From positions 1-64,000 of the forward strand of contig NZ_MRWE01000010.1 in the NCBI RefSeq assembly GCF_002093665.1: 64,000 nt of DNA. The letters run 5' to 3'. The stretch is from Rouxiella badensis (GTDB lineage: Bacteria > Pseudomonadota > Gammaproteobacteria > Enterobacterales > Enterobacteriaceae). Shown here piece after piece: positions 25,531 to 33,176 of the stretch. Under the pieces are notes generated by a model that was given only the letters and a program-made list of their open reading frames with translations, did no database searches and was not told the DNA's origin. The first letter of the stretch is position 1, and the number at the start of each line of letters is the position of its first letter. Made by a program: the position numbers and the translations under genes.

Positions 25531-27186
25531 ATGAATAAAAATACGCTGCTGCCGGTATTTACCGGCGGGGCTCTGCTGTTTCTGGTCGCCGTCCCCGTCA
25601 CCTTTGTGCTGCTGCAGGCGATTTTCCCTCATCTAGACCGGGGCACGTTTAACGCGCCTTTTAGCGCCTTCGGCAAACTGTTTGCTGATGCGCAATTTCC
25701 CACGTTGCTCTCAGGCACCCTGCGGCTCGGGCTAGGTGTTGCGCTGGCCACGGCGCTCATCGGCATTCCGCTGGGCACGCTGCGCGGGCTGTTTGCCCTG
25801 CCGTACGCCGCGCTGTGGGACGCCCTGTTCCTGATCCCGTTCCTTTTCCCGCCTTATCTGGCTGCGCTGGCGTGGATGCTGGCCCTACAGTCGCACGGCT
25901 ATGTACAACAGCTGCTGGGCGTGAATCTCAACAACCTGCTGTTCTCAATGCCGGGAATGGTGATGGTGATGACGATGAACGTATTCCCGGTGGTCTATTT
26001 TGCCATTTCACGGAGCATGGCAGCCAGCGGCAGCCGTCTGGCCGATGTCGCACGGGTGCACGGCGCAGGGCCATGGCGAGCATTTTTCAGGATTTCCGTG
26101 CCCCTCGCACTGCCGTCGACAGCCTCTAGTCTGCTGTTGGCCTTTACCCTGTCGATTGAGGAGTACGGCGTACCTGCCGCCTTGGGCACACGCAGCGGCG
26201 TGGAGGTGCTAACCACCGGCATCGAACAACGCCTTGCCGACTGGCCGATTGATATGCCGGGCGCTGCCGGACTGTCGGTGATATTAGTGGCGATAGCCTG
26301 TTGCGCCTACTGGGTACAGCGCGCGTTAGTCGCCGGTAAAGACGTAGAAACCACCTCCGGCAAACCGATAGCCGTGGTACCCAAGCCGCTGGGGCGCGCA
26401 CGTTTTCTGGTATTGGCGCTGTTTTCGCTGGTCGCATTAACGGCGGTTGGGCTGCCGCTGGCCTCGATTTTTGTCACTGCGTTTAGCCGCACTTTGTCGG
26501 GCGGCCTTGGCGTCAATAATCTGACGTTAGGGCATTACAAGGCGCTATTTGACCTTCAGGGCGATGCCCTCGGCGCGCTCGGCACCAGTCTGAGTCTGGC
26601 GTTAGGCACTGCGCTGGTTGTTGGCGTGGTGGGCCTGCTCGCTGCCTGGCTGGTCGTCGCAAGGCGGATACGTTTTGCCGCCTGCATCGATGCGCTATCG
26701 CTTCTCCCTGCGGCCCTGCCGGGTATCGTCGTCGGTGTAGGGCTGATCCTCGCCTGGAATCGCAGTTTTTGGCCCGTGACCCCCTATAACACCTGGGGCA
26801 TTCTGCTGTTGGCCTACTGCTGTCTGCTGCTGCCGTATCCGGTACGCTACGTCAGCGCGGCCATGCGGCAGATTGGTAATAATCTCGAGGCCTCGGCGCG
26901 CGTTCACGGTGCCAGTGCGGCGCAGGCATTGCGGCTGATTCTGTTGCCGCTGGTGTGGCCAAGCCTGCTGGCCTCAATGATGATGGTCTTTGCCGTCGCC
27001 TCACGCGAGCTGGTCACGTCGTTGCTGCTGGCGCCGGCAGGGGTAGAAACTGTCTCGGTATTTGTCTGGCGGCAGTTTGAGCAGGGTTCGGTCGGAGACG
27101 GCATGGCGATGGCTAGCCTGGCTATCGCGCTGACCCTGATGGTGATGTTCCTGGCGGTCAGACTGCAAAACCGACGACTGTACTGA
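25531..27186 (+). CDS. ABC transporter permease, FbpB-like fused dimer
   Basis: A 551-residue inner-membrane protein of about twelve segments made of two permease domains in one chain. Each half has the EAA coupling loop: 'SRLADVARVHGAGPWRAFFRISVPLALPS' and 'NLEASARVHGASAAQALRLILLPLVWPS'. This duplicated layout is that of FbpB-type importers for ferric iron and related ligands. It follows the binding-protein gene by 61 bases and overlaps the convergent XRE regulator gene by 29 bases. Confidence 0.86.
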   Translation: MNKNTLLPVFTGGALLFLVAVPVTFVLLQAIFPHLDRGTFNAPFSAFGKLFADAQFPTLLSGTLRLGLGVALATALIGIPLGTLRGLFALPYAALWDALFLIPFLFPPYLAALAWMLALQSHGYVQQLLGVNLNNLLFSMPGMVMVMTMNVFPVVYFAISRSMAASGSRLADVARVHGAGPWRAFFRISVPLALPSTASSLLLAFTLSIEEYGVPAALGTRSGVEVLTTGIEQRLADWPIDMPGAAGLSVILVAIACCAYWVQRALVAGKDVETTSGKPIAVVPKPLGRARFLVLALFSLVALTAVGLPLASIFVTAFSRTLSGGLGVNNLTLGHYKALFDLQGDALGALGTSLSLALGTALVVGVVGLLAAWLVVARRIRFAACIDALSLLPAALPGIVVGVGLILAWNRSFWPVTPYNTWGILLLAYCCLLLPYPVRYVSAAMRQIGNNLEASARVHGASAAQALRLILLPLVWPSLLASMMMVFAVASRELVTSLLLAPAGVETVSVFVWRQFEQGSVGDGMAMASLAIALTLMVMFLAVRLQNRRLY

Positions 27187-27997
27187 GCCGCAGCAACGCG
27201 TGAACGTTTTTTTTGTCGATTTCGGTTGAGGGATTATAAATCACCAGGCTCAGGTTGGGATTGCCCTCAACGGCGAATGACGAATAGTCGAGATGGATAA
27301 GCCCCACCCTGGCATGGTTGATGCGTTTGGTGCCCTCGCCGTGGTGACTGACGTTCTGGTCTAACCACAGCGCCTTGAATTCAGGGCTGGCGGCGTTCAG
27401 CTCTTCAATCAACGCCCGCGATGCGTCGGTCATGCCCGCTCTGGCGCTCTCGGCCCGAAACGTTGCCACCACGAAGCTCGCGACTTTTTCCCACTCCGGC
27501 ATCACGGCGCGTTTACTCGGACAGCAGAACACCATGCGCAAAATGTTACGCTCCTCGTAGGTCATCTCAGCATAGTCGGCCAGCACAACGGACGCGGCGC
27601 GGTTCCAGGCAACCACGGTCCAATCGGCGGTTTTGACAAAAGCCGGGATATTCTCCATCGCATCGAGCAGCCGCTGGAGCTGGGCGGACACCGTTGCGGG
27701 AGGTTGATGATGCAGCTGCGGTGGCCGATTCTGCGCCAGCAGGAACAGATACTCGCGCTCGACGTCAGAGAGCGCCAGGGCGCGTGCCAGTCGTTCCAGC
27801 ACGTCGCTTGACGGCGCTCCCTCGCGCCCCTGTTCGAGCCAGGTGTACCAGGTAGTGCTGACATTGGCCCGCAGAGCCACTTCTTCCCTTCGCAGCCCCG
27901 GCGTGCGCCTGCGGGTCATCGAGAACCCCAAACTGGCAGCATCGAGCCGACTGCGCCGGTCCTTGAGAAAATTTCCCAGCAGATTTTGCTCTGACAT
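27158..27997 (-). CDS. XRE-family regulator with MmyB-like ligand-binding domain
   Basis: A 279-residue regulator. The N-terminal helix-turn-helix covers 'LGNFLKDRRSRLDAASLGF...RRTPGLRREEVALRANVSTTWYTWLEQGREGAPSSDVLERLARAL', and the rest is the MmyB-like PAS-type domain ('MENIPAFVKTADWTVVAWNRAASVVLADYAEMTYEERNILRMVF'), which binds fatty acids in some actinobacterial members. GGAGG precedes the ATG. The adjacent short-chain-type reductase gene is divergent, with a 16-base palindrome between them, and is the likely target. Confidence 0.88.
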   Translation of the reverse strand: MSEQNLLGNFLKDRRSRLDAASLGFSMTRRRTPGLRREEVALRANVSTTWYTWLEQGREGAPSSDVLERLARALALSDVEREYLFLLAQNRPPQLHHQPPATVSAQLQRLLDAMENIPAFVKTADWTVVAWNRAASVVLADYAEMTYEERNILRMVFCCPSKRAVMPEWEKVASFVVATFRAESARAGMTDASRALIEELNAASPEFKALWLDQNVSHHGEGTKRINHARVGLIHLDYSSFAVEGNPNLSLVIYNPSTEIDKKNVHALLRLSTVVGFAV

Positions 27998-28022
27998 CGT
28001 GCCTCCGTTTAGCCTGTTAGTG

Positions 28023-28038
28023 GTTATACCCGTATAAC
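28023..28038. promoter_or_regulatory. Operator candidate for the MmyB-like regulator
   Basis: Perfect palindrome GTTATAC-CC-GTATAAC, located 26 bases upstream of the regulator start and 86 bases upstream of the divergent reductase gene. Its TATAAC half could also serve as a -10 box, so a bound repressor would block both promoters. Confidence 0.5.
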
Positions 28039-28123
28039 GTCACGTCTTTAATCGACCGCCAACGCGCCTGTAAAGTCGCTGTAGAGTTCACGTCGCACAC
28101 ATTCATCTTAAGAGGATATTATC

Positions 28124-29017
28124 ATGCGCGTATTTGTCACGGGAGCAACAGGATTTATTGGTTCTGCCGTTGTGCAGGAACTGTTGAACGCGGGTCATCA
28201 GGTGCTTGGCCTGGCCCGCAGCGAGTCGGCGGCCGAGGCATTACAGGCGGCGGGCGCTGAGCCTCATTTCGGCAGCCTTGACGATTTACCGAGCCTTAAA
28301 CGCGGTGCGCAGGCGGCCGATGGCGTCATTCATACGGCCTTTATTCACGACTTCGCTCAGTTTGCCGCCTCGTGCGATACCGATTTAACGGCGATTCAGG
28401 CCTTGGGCGACGCGCTGGAAGGAACCCATAAGCCGTTGGTGGTCACTTCAGGAATTGCGCTTTTAGCGCAGGGCCAAGTCGGTAAAGAGACCGACCTTGC
28501 CAGCCCTGACGCGGCCGGCAAGCTGCGCGCCCGATCCGAACAGGCCGCGCTGGCGCTGGCTGAGCGCGGTGTGCGCAGTTCACTGGTGCGTCTGCCGCCT
28601 TCGGTTCACGGCGACGGCGACCACGCTTTCGTGCCTGCACTGATAGGCATTGCCAAAAGCCACGGCGTTTCCGGGTTTATTGGCGACGGTAACAACCGCT
28701 GGCCCGCGGTGCATCGTTTCGATGCGGCCAGATTATTTCGCCTGGCGCTGGAGCAAGCCCCGGCAGGCGCTATTTATCACGGCGTGGGTGACGAAGGCGT
28801 GCCAACCCGCGATATCGCTGAACTGATTGGCCGCGCGCTAAACCTGCCGGTCAAGTCTATCACCGCCGCTGACGCCGCGGAACATTTCGGCTGGCTGGGG
28901 CATTTCTTTGCGGTTGACGTTCCGGCGTCAAGTGCCATCACACAGTCAGCGCTGGGCTGGTCACCGACCCATAAATCGCTGCGCGAGGATCTCGAGTCAG
29001 GCAGCTACTTCGGCTAA
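28124..29017 (+). CDS. NAD-dependent epimerase/dehydratase-family (extended SDR) protein
   Basis: A 297-residue Rossmann-fold protein. The N-terminal motif 'RVFVTGATGFIGSAVVQELLNAGHQVLGLARS' is the TGxxGxxG dinucleotide-binding signature of extended SDRs. The canonical YxxxK pair is not evident, so it may be an atypical SDR. AGAGGA precedes the ATG. It is divergent from an MmyB-like XRE regulator, a pairing found often in bacteria. The substrate is unknown. Confidence 0.83.
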   Translation: MRVFVTGATGFIGSAVVQELLNAGHQVLGLARSESAAEALQAAGAEPHFGSLDDLPSLKRGAQAADGVIHTAFIHDFAQFAASCDTDLTAIQALGDALEGTHKPLVVTSGIALLAQGQVGKETDLASPDAAGKLRARSEQAALALAERGVRSSLVRLPPSVHGDGDHAFVPALIGIAKSHGVSGFIGDGNNRWPAVHRFDAARLFRLALEQAPAGAIYHGVGDEGVPTRDIAELIGRALNLPVKSITAADAAEHFGWLGHFFAVDVPASSAITQSALGWSPTHKSLREDLESGSYFG

Positions 29018-30375
29018 GAATTTTTGGCGGCGGCGTCTTCGCGCCGCCACTCTTTTTTCAATGACTTAATGCGGTGACAAGCATGTTTCGCCAGTCTCAG
29101 CCAGGAAACCTGCCTCGGGTCGACCAGCATGCTGAGTGCGCGGGCATAGTCTAGCGTCAGGCCCGGCGTCCAGGCCATCGTTAACGCCCGCATCCTAATC
29201 TGTGAGGCGACCCACAGCTCCGGCGTCAGCAGCAGCCGCAGCATCACCAACGGTCCAAATCCCATTGATCGCGCGACTGCGCCTTCTATAGCGGCATCCA
29301 ATGCGCGACTGACCGTGCTCGAACAGTTGCGATACGTCAGGTTGTAGGTGTCGTCCTGCCGGTAAAGCTGCCAAAATTCACTGAGTTTCTCGGCATTATA
29401 GTTTTTGATCATCACCTGAATATTTGACGGACACCACTCTTTGGCCTCGGTTTGATAATCCGGCAGGAAACGCCCCGCCACGTTATTCTCCGGCGTGGCG
29501 CGCAGCAATCGGGTAAAAGAATGGCTGGAGCGATCGATTTCCTCCTTAGGATAGAGGCTGATGTAAATCCCTTCAGGAGATTCCAGCGCTGAATGCCCGG
29601 TCGAAATCACCCCGTTGGTATCGACGGCGGCAATATAACGGTCGACTATCATTTGACGCCGCGCGGGGGCCTTTGAACTGCCCATCGGCGTCCAGATATG
29701 CACCGTCAACGCCTTCACCGAGGTTGAATGACTGTCCAGGACCACCGGGGTCTTATCGTTCTCTTTTCCGAGTAATTTGGGGCCAATTATCGGATTACCC
29801 ATCGCCACAAACCCAGGATTCACCATCATTCGCCGTACATTTAGCGCAATACGCACAAAATTGAGGCCGGCAAAGAACAGGAACAATCCCAGGAAATACG
29901 GCAGCGTACCGTGATAGTTGGTCGGATAAGGCTGGAAGAAAAAGATCGCCAGCAGGATTTCAATCATCCCGCCAATTGCCGCGGCCCGCCAGCGACGATA
30001 GCGCACCACCCAGGCAGAGGTCAGCTGCAAAAGCCCATCGGCCAGAAACAAGAAACCAAACAGCATCGAGAGGATGAAATGGCCGTGATAATCGCTGGCT
30101 AAAATCAGCACCGCGCAGATAACGACCACGGTGCCTTTCACGTAGCGCAGCGTCTTCTGACCGCCGACTCCCGCCCAGGCGACGGCGAGGGTAAAGCAGC
30201 CGTCTATCAGTAACAGCCAGGCAAAAAAAGCGATGGGGAAGTTAATCGCGTCGTCAAGCCCGTCGACAAAGACGGCAACGCCGCTAATCAGCCATAAAAT
30301 TCCCACCGACATCAGGCTACGCCAACGGCCACGCAAGTATTCAACGCCCAGTAACAGCAGTACCAACCGCGCCAT
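29014..30375 (-). CDS. HdeD-like membrane domain fused to a permuted papain-like domain
   Basis: A 453-residue protein in two parts. Residues 1-190 hold about six short hydrophobic segments resembling the HdeD/DUF308 family ('MSVGILWLISGVAVFVDGL', 'FAWLLLIDGCFTLAVAW', 'LFGFLFLADGLLQLTSAWVV'). Residues about 215-453 are soluble and contain 'GVISTGHSALESPEGIYISLYP' with His261 and 'TYNLTYRNCSSTVSRALDAA' with Cys351. A histidine before a cysteine in such contexts matches circularly permuted papain-like (NlpC/P60-type, DUF4105-like) hydrolases. Its role may be in membrane stress or cell-wall turnover. The end overlaps the convergent SDR gene by four bases. Confidence 0.7.
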   Translation of the reverse strand: MARLVLLLLGVEYLRGRWRSLMSVGILWLISGVAVFVDGLDDAINFPIAFFAWLLLIDGCFTLAVAWAGVGGQKTLRYVKGTVVVICAVLILASDYHGHFILSMLFGFLFLADGLLQLTSAWVVRYRRWRAAAIGGMIEILLAIFFFQPYPTNYHGTLPYFLGLFLFFAGLNFVRIALNVRRMMVNPGFVAMGNPIIGPKLLGKENDKTPVVLDSHSTSVKALTVHIWTPMGSSKAPARRQMIVDRYIAAVDTNGVISTGHSALESPEGIYISLYPKEEIDRSSHSFTRLLRATPENNVAGRFLPDYQTEAKEWCPSNIQVMIKNYNAEKLSEFWQLYRQDDTYNLTYRNCSSTVSRALDAAIEGAVARSMGFGPLVMLRLLLTPELWVASQIRMRALTMAWTPGLTLDYARALSMLVDPRQVSWLRLAKHACHRIKSLKKEWRREDAAAKNS

Positions 30376-30462
30376 ATTTTGCCTGCTTATCTTGAGGGAG
30401 CTTTAAATTAAGAAAAACAGGTAGCAAGAATTTAAGCAAATTTATCACGTTATATTTTTGAT

Positions 30463-31308
30463 CTAGGGTGAAAAATGTTCCTCAAGCAGGGTCATAAACG
30501 CCCGGGTACGCAAGCTGAGATGGCGGCGGCTCGGGTAGAGAAACCAGAAATTAATCTCGCCGTCTATCTGCTCGCCCAATGAAACCAGCGTGCCGTTTTT
30601 AATATCCTCGCCAATCACGATCAGCGGTAATAGTGCCGCGCCTGCCCCGGCCAGCACCGCGTCGTAAATCATCGTCGGAGACGACAGCCGCATCACCTCC
30701 CGCGTTTCCACCTGATGCTCCACGCCTTGATGCCTTATCTCGAGACGCTTTTCTCGGTAAAGGTTGCCGAGCGCGATAAAAGGCAGCGGCGCTCCCTGCA
30801 CATCCGGACGGCAAACCAGCAGCACGGTATCGCTCAAAATACGTTTCCCCATCAGCTCCTCGTCCACCGAGGGCTGCGCGCGAAGTACCGCGTCATAACC
30901 CTCGCGAACGGGGTCCACGCGCCGGTCTTCCGCCACCACCTCGAGCTGAACGTCAGGATAAAGTCGGGCATAGCGTGCGGCAATCTCGCCAAACGAGGAG
31001 TTTGCCATTATGGTCGGTACGCTGATGCGCAGCTTGCCCGAAGGCGACAGTCGACGCGTGCCGAGCACCTCTGCCAAATCGTCCAATTCAGCCAGCAGCG
31101 GCTGGGACTTCTCGAGCAGAAAACGGCCCTCGTCGGTCAGGCGAAAACCGGTCTGGGTGCGTTCAAGCAGGCGCACGTCAAGTTGCTCCTCCAGCTGGCG
31201 AACGTGGCGGGAAAGGCTGGTTTTCGCGATGCCGGTCTTACGGCTGGCGGCACCAAATCCCCCCTCTGCGGCGACGGCAACAAAACTCTTTAAGCCATTT
31301 AGATCCAT
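30463..31308 (-). CDS. LysR-family regulator
   Basis: A 281-residue LysR-type regulator with winged helix 'MDLNGLKSFVAVAAEGGFGAASRKTGIAKTSLSRHVRQLEEQLDVRLLERT' and a substrate-binding domain similar to the DsdC/AaeR subgroup. The ATG at 31308 follows GGGG; in-frame starts at 31320 (ATG) and 31329 (GTG) are possible. Divergent from the quinone-oxidoreductase-like gene at 31430, which it probably regulates. Confidence 0.87.
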   Translation of the reverse strand: MDLNGLKSFVAVAAEGGFGAASRKTGIAKTSLSRHVRQLEEQLDVRLLERTQTGFRLTDEGRFLLEKSQPLLAELDDLAEVLGTRRLSPSGKLRISVPTIMANSSFGEIAARYARLYPDVQLEVVAEDRRVDPVREGYDAVLRAQPSVDEELMGKRILSDTVLLVCRPDVQGAPLPFIALGNLYREKRLEIRHQGVEHQVETREVMRLSSPTMIYDAVLAGAGAALLPLIVIGEDIKNGTLVSLGEQIDGEINFWFLYPSRRHLSLRTRAFMTLLEEHFSP

Positions 31309-31429
31309 ATACTGCCCCATATTTGGCACAAGCTGTGCCGATCATTGCATCTGCCAAACCATTTTTAAAACATTTATTGTTGTCTTATTCCGACAGTATC
31401 CAAACGGTATTCAAACAGGAGTTTTCAAA

Positions 31430-32359
31430 ATGACAACCACTAACCAGGCAGTACGTTTCCATCAGTATGGCGGCAAAGAGGCGGTAAAGGTTGAAGATGT
31501 CACTCTGCCCGAAGCGCAGGGCCCGCTTGTGGTGGTTCGCGTTATCAGTGCAGGCGTGAATCCGGTGGACAAAAAAGTGCGCAGCGGCATGCTGAGTGCG
31601 GCGTTCCCGCTTCAGTTTCCAGTGACCTCGGGCAGCGAGATTTCAGGCGTCATCACCTCTGTTTCAGACGACGTGACGGCGTTTAAAAGCGGTGACCGCG
31701 TTATGGGGCTGACCGGCAATCAGGGCGGCTTCGCTCATTACATCAGCATTGATGCGTCACAACTGGTCAAGATTCCAGACGGCCTCTCTGACGCCGTAGC
31801 CAGTGCGTTGCCGGTCAGCGGTCTGACGGCGTGGCAGGCGTTGTTTGAACAAGGGCAACTGCGTGAAGGTCAACGGGTCTTGATACATGGCGCGGCTGGC
31901 GGCGTCGGCTCCCTCGCCGTTCAGCTTGCGCATCGGGCGGGTGCCAAGGTGTTCGCCACCGCTTCGCCGAAAAACCATGATTATCTGCGTCGCCTCGGGG
32001 CTGACGAGGTCATCGATTATCATCAACCCTCGGCGTTTGCTGACGTCAGAGAGATTGATTTACTGCTGGATTTTGCCGGTGCAGGTTATGAAAATCTGGG
32101 TCAGACGCTTAAACCCGCGGCCCGCGTTGTGAGTGCCGTCAGGCCAGATATTGCGGCGCTGGTGACGAGCCAGACGCCGCCGGTTTTCCTGCAAATGCAC
32201 GGCGATAATGCCCTGCTTAGCGAGCTGGCACAGCAGGTCGCCCACGGCACACTGCATCTACGTTTAGGGCCGGTGTATCCTTTTGCAGAGGCCGCGGAGG
32301 CCATCGAGCAGCAGAGTGCCGGTCAAACAGGTCGCGCGACGTTGGCCGTCGCAGGCTGA
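31430..32359 (+). CDS. NADP-dependent quinone oxidoreductase-like protein
   Basis: A 309-residue zinc-free medium-chain reductase. It begins 'NQAVRFHQYGGKEAVKVEDVTLP' and has 'SAGVNPVDKKVRSG', the cofactor loop 'VLIHGAAGGVGSLAVQLAHRAGAKVFATASPKN' and the C-terminal 'PFAEAAEAIEQQSAGQTGRATL', which match the QOR/zinc-type alcohol dehydrogenase-like group reducing quinones or enones. CAGGAG precedes the ATG; the reading frame is open much further upstream but only as the antisense of the divergent LysR gene. Confidence 0.88.
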   Translation: MTTTNQAVRFHQYGGKEAVKVEDVTLPEAQGPLVVVRVISAGVNPVDKKVRSGMLSAAFPLQFPVTSGSEISGVITSVSDDVTAFKSGDRVMGLTGNQGGFAHYISIDASQLVKIPDGLSDAVASALPVSGLTAWQALFEQGQLREGQRVLIHGAAGGVGSLAVQLAHRAGAKVFATASPKNHDYLRRLGADEVIDYHQPSAFADVREIDLLLDFAGAGYENLGQTLKPAARVVSAVRPDIAALVTSQTPPVFLQMHGDNALLSELAQQVAHGTLHLRLGPVYPFAEAAEAIEQQSAGQTGRATLAVAG

Positions 32360-32378
32360 TTTACGGCGTAATCACCGG

Positions 32379-33164
32379 CTAACGCTGTTGGCCTGCCGCT
32401 GAATAGGCGGCGATAAACTCCCCGGCAATCGCCACGGCGATTTCTGCCGGGAGTTTTCCTTTAACGTCCGGCAACCCTACCGGACAACGCATTCTTGCCA
32501 GACTTTCTCCGCTTATCCCCTTACCCGTTAACCGATAATCAAACCTTTTACGTTTGGTATCGGAACCAATCAGCCCAAAGTAGGCGAAATCATTACGCTT
32601 GAGGATTTTCTCGCTCAGCGCCAAGTCAAGCTGATGATCGTGGGTAAGCACGATGAAATACCCGTTGGCGGGCATCTGTTGCACGGTTTCTTCGGGGTCT
32701 TCGTCGACGATGCAGGTAATCTGCGGGTCAACGTGCGCGGGAAACTCGCTGGCGCGTGAATCGACCCAGGTAATGCGGCACGGCAGCGTTGAGAGAATGG
32801 CGACCAGCGCCCGCCCAACGTGCCCTGCGCCGTAAACAATAGCCTGCGGCTGTGGCTGACACAGCGGTTCGAAGAGCACCGTGGCCACGCCGCCGCAGCA
32901 CTGTCCCAGCCGCGCCCCCAGATTGAAGCGTTCAATGCGGCTCTCCTGCGCACCGCCCTTTATCATTTCACGCGCGATAGCGGTGGCCTGAAACTCCAGA
33001 TTACCGCCACCGAGGGTAAAATATTGACGCTCGGCGGTAATAATCATCTTACAGCCGCTGTTGCGCGGCGTAGAACCCTGATGCTCAACCAGCGTCATCA
33101 TCACGCAAGGCTCCCTGCGCTGTTGCAGCTGAGTGAGTTGGGTAATCCAGTCATCGGTGCGCAT
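32379..33164 (-). CDS. xdhC: Xanthine dehydrogenase accessory protein XdhC
   Basis: A 261-residue molybdenum-cofactor chaperone that binds and sulfurates the cofactor and inserts it into xanthine dehydrogenase. Features are the N-terminal 'CVMMTLVEHQGSTPRNSGCKMIIT' and 'FTLGGGNLEFQATAIAREMI', the C-rich 'GQCCGGVATVLFEPL', and the Rossmann region 'AIVYGAGHVGRALVAILSTLPCRITWVDSR' with 'PDVKGKLPAEIAVAIAGEF'. Third gene of the xdhABC operon, 12 bases after xdhB. Confidence 0.92.
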   Translation of the reverse strand: MRTDDWITQLTQLQQRREPCVMMTLVEHQGSTPRNSGCKMIITAERQYFTLGGGNLEFQATAIAREMIKGGAQESRIERFNLGARLGQCCGGVATVLFEPLCQPQPQAIVYGAGHVGRALVAILSTLPCRITWVDSRASEFPAHVDPQITCIVDEDPEETVQQMPANGYFIVLTHDHQLDLALSEKILKRNDFAYFGLIGSDTKRKRFDYRLTGKGISGESLARMRCPVGLPDVKGKLPAEIAVAIAGEFIAAYSAAGQQR

Positions 33165-33176
33165 AGGTCCTCCTGC

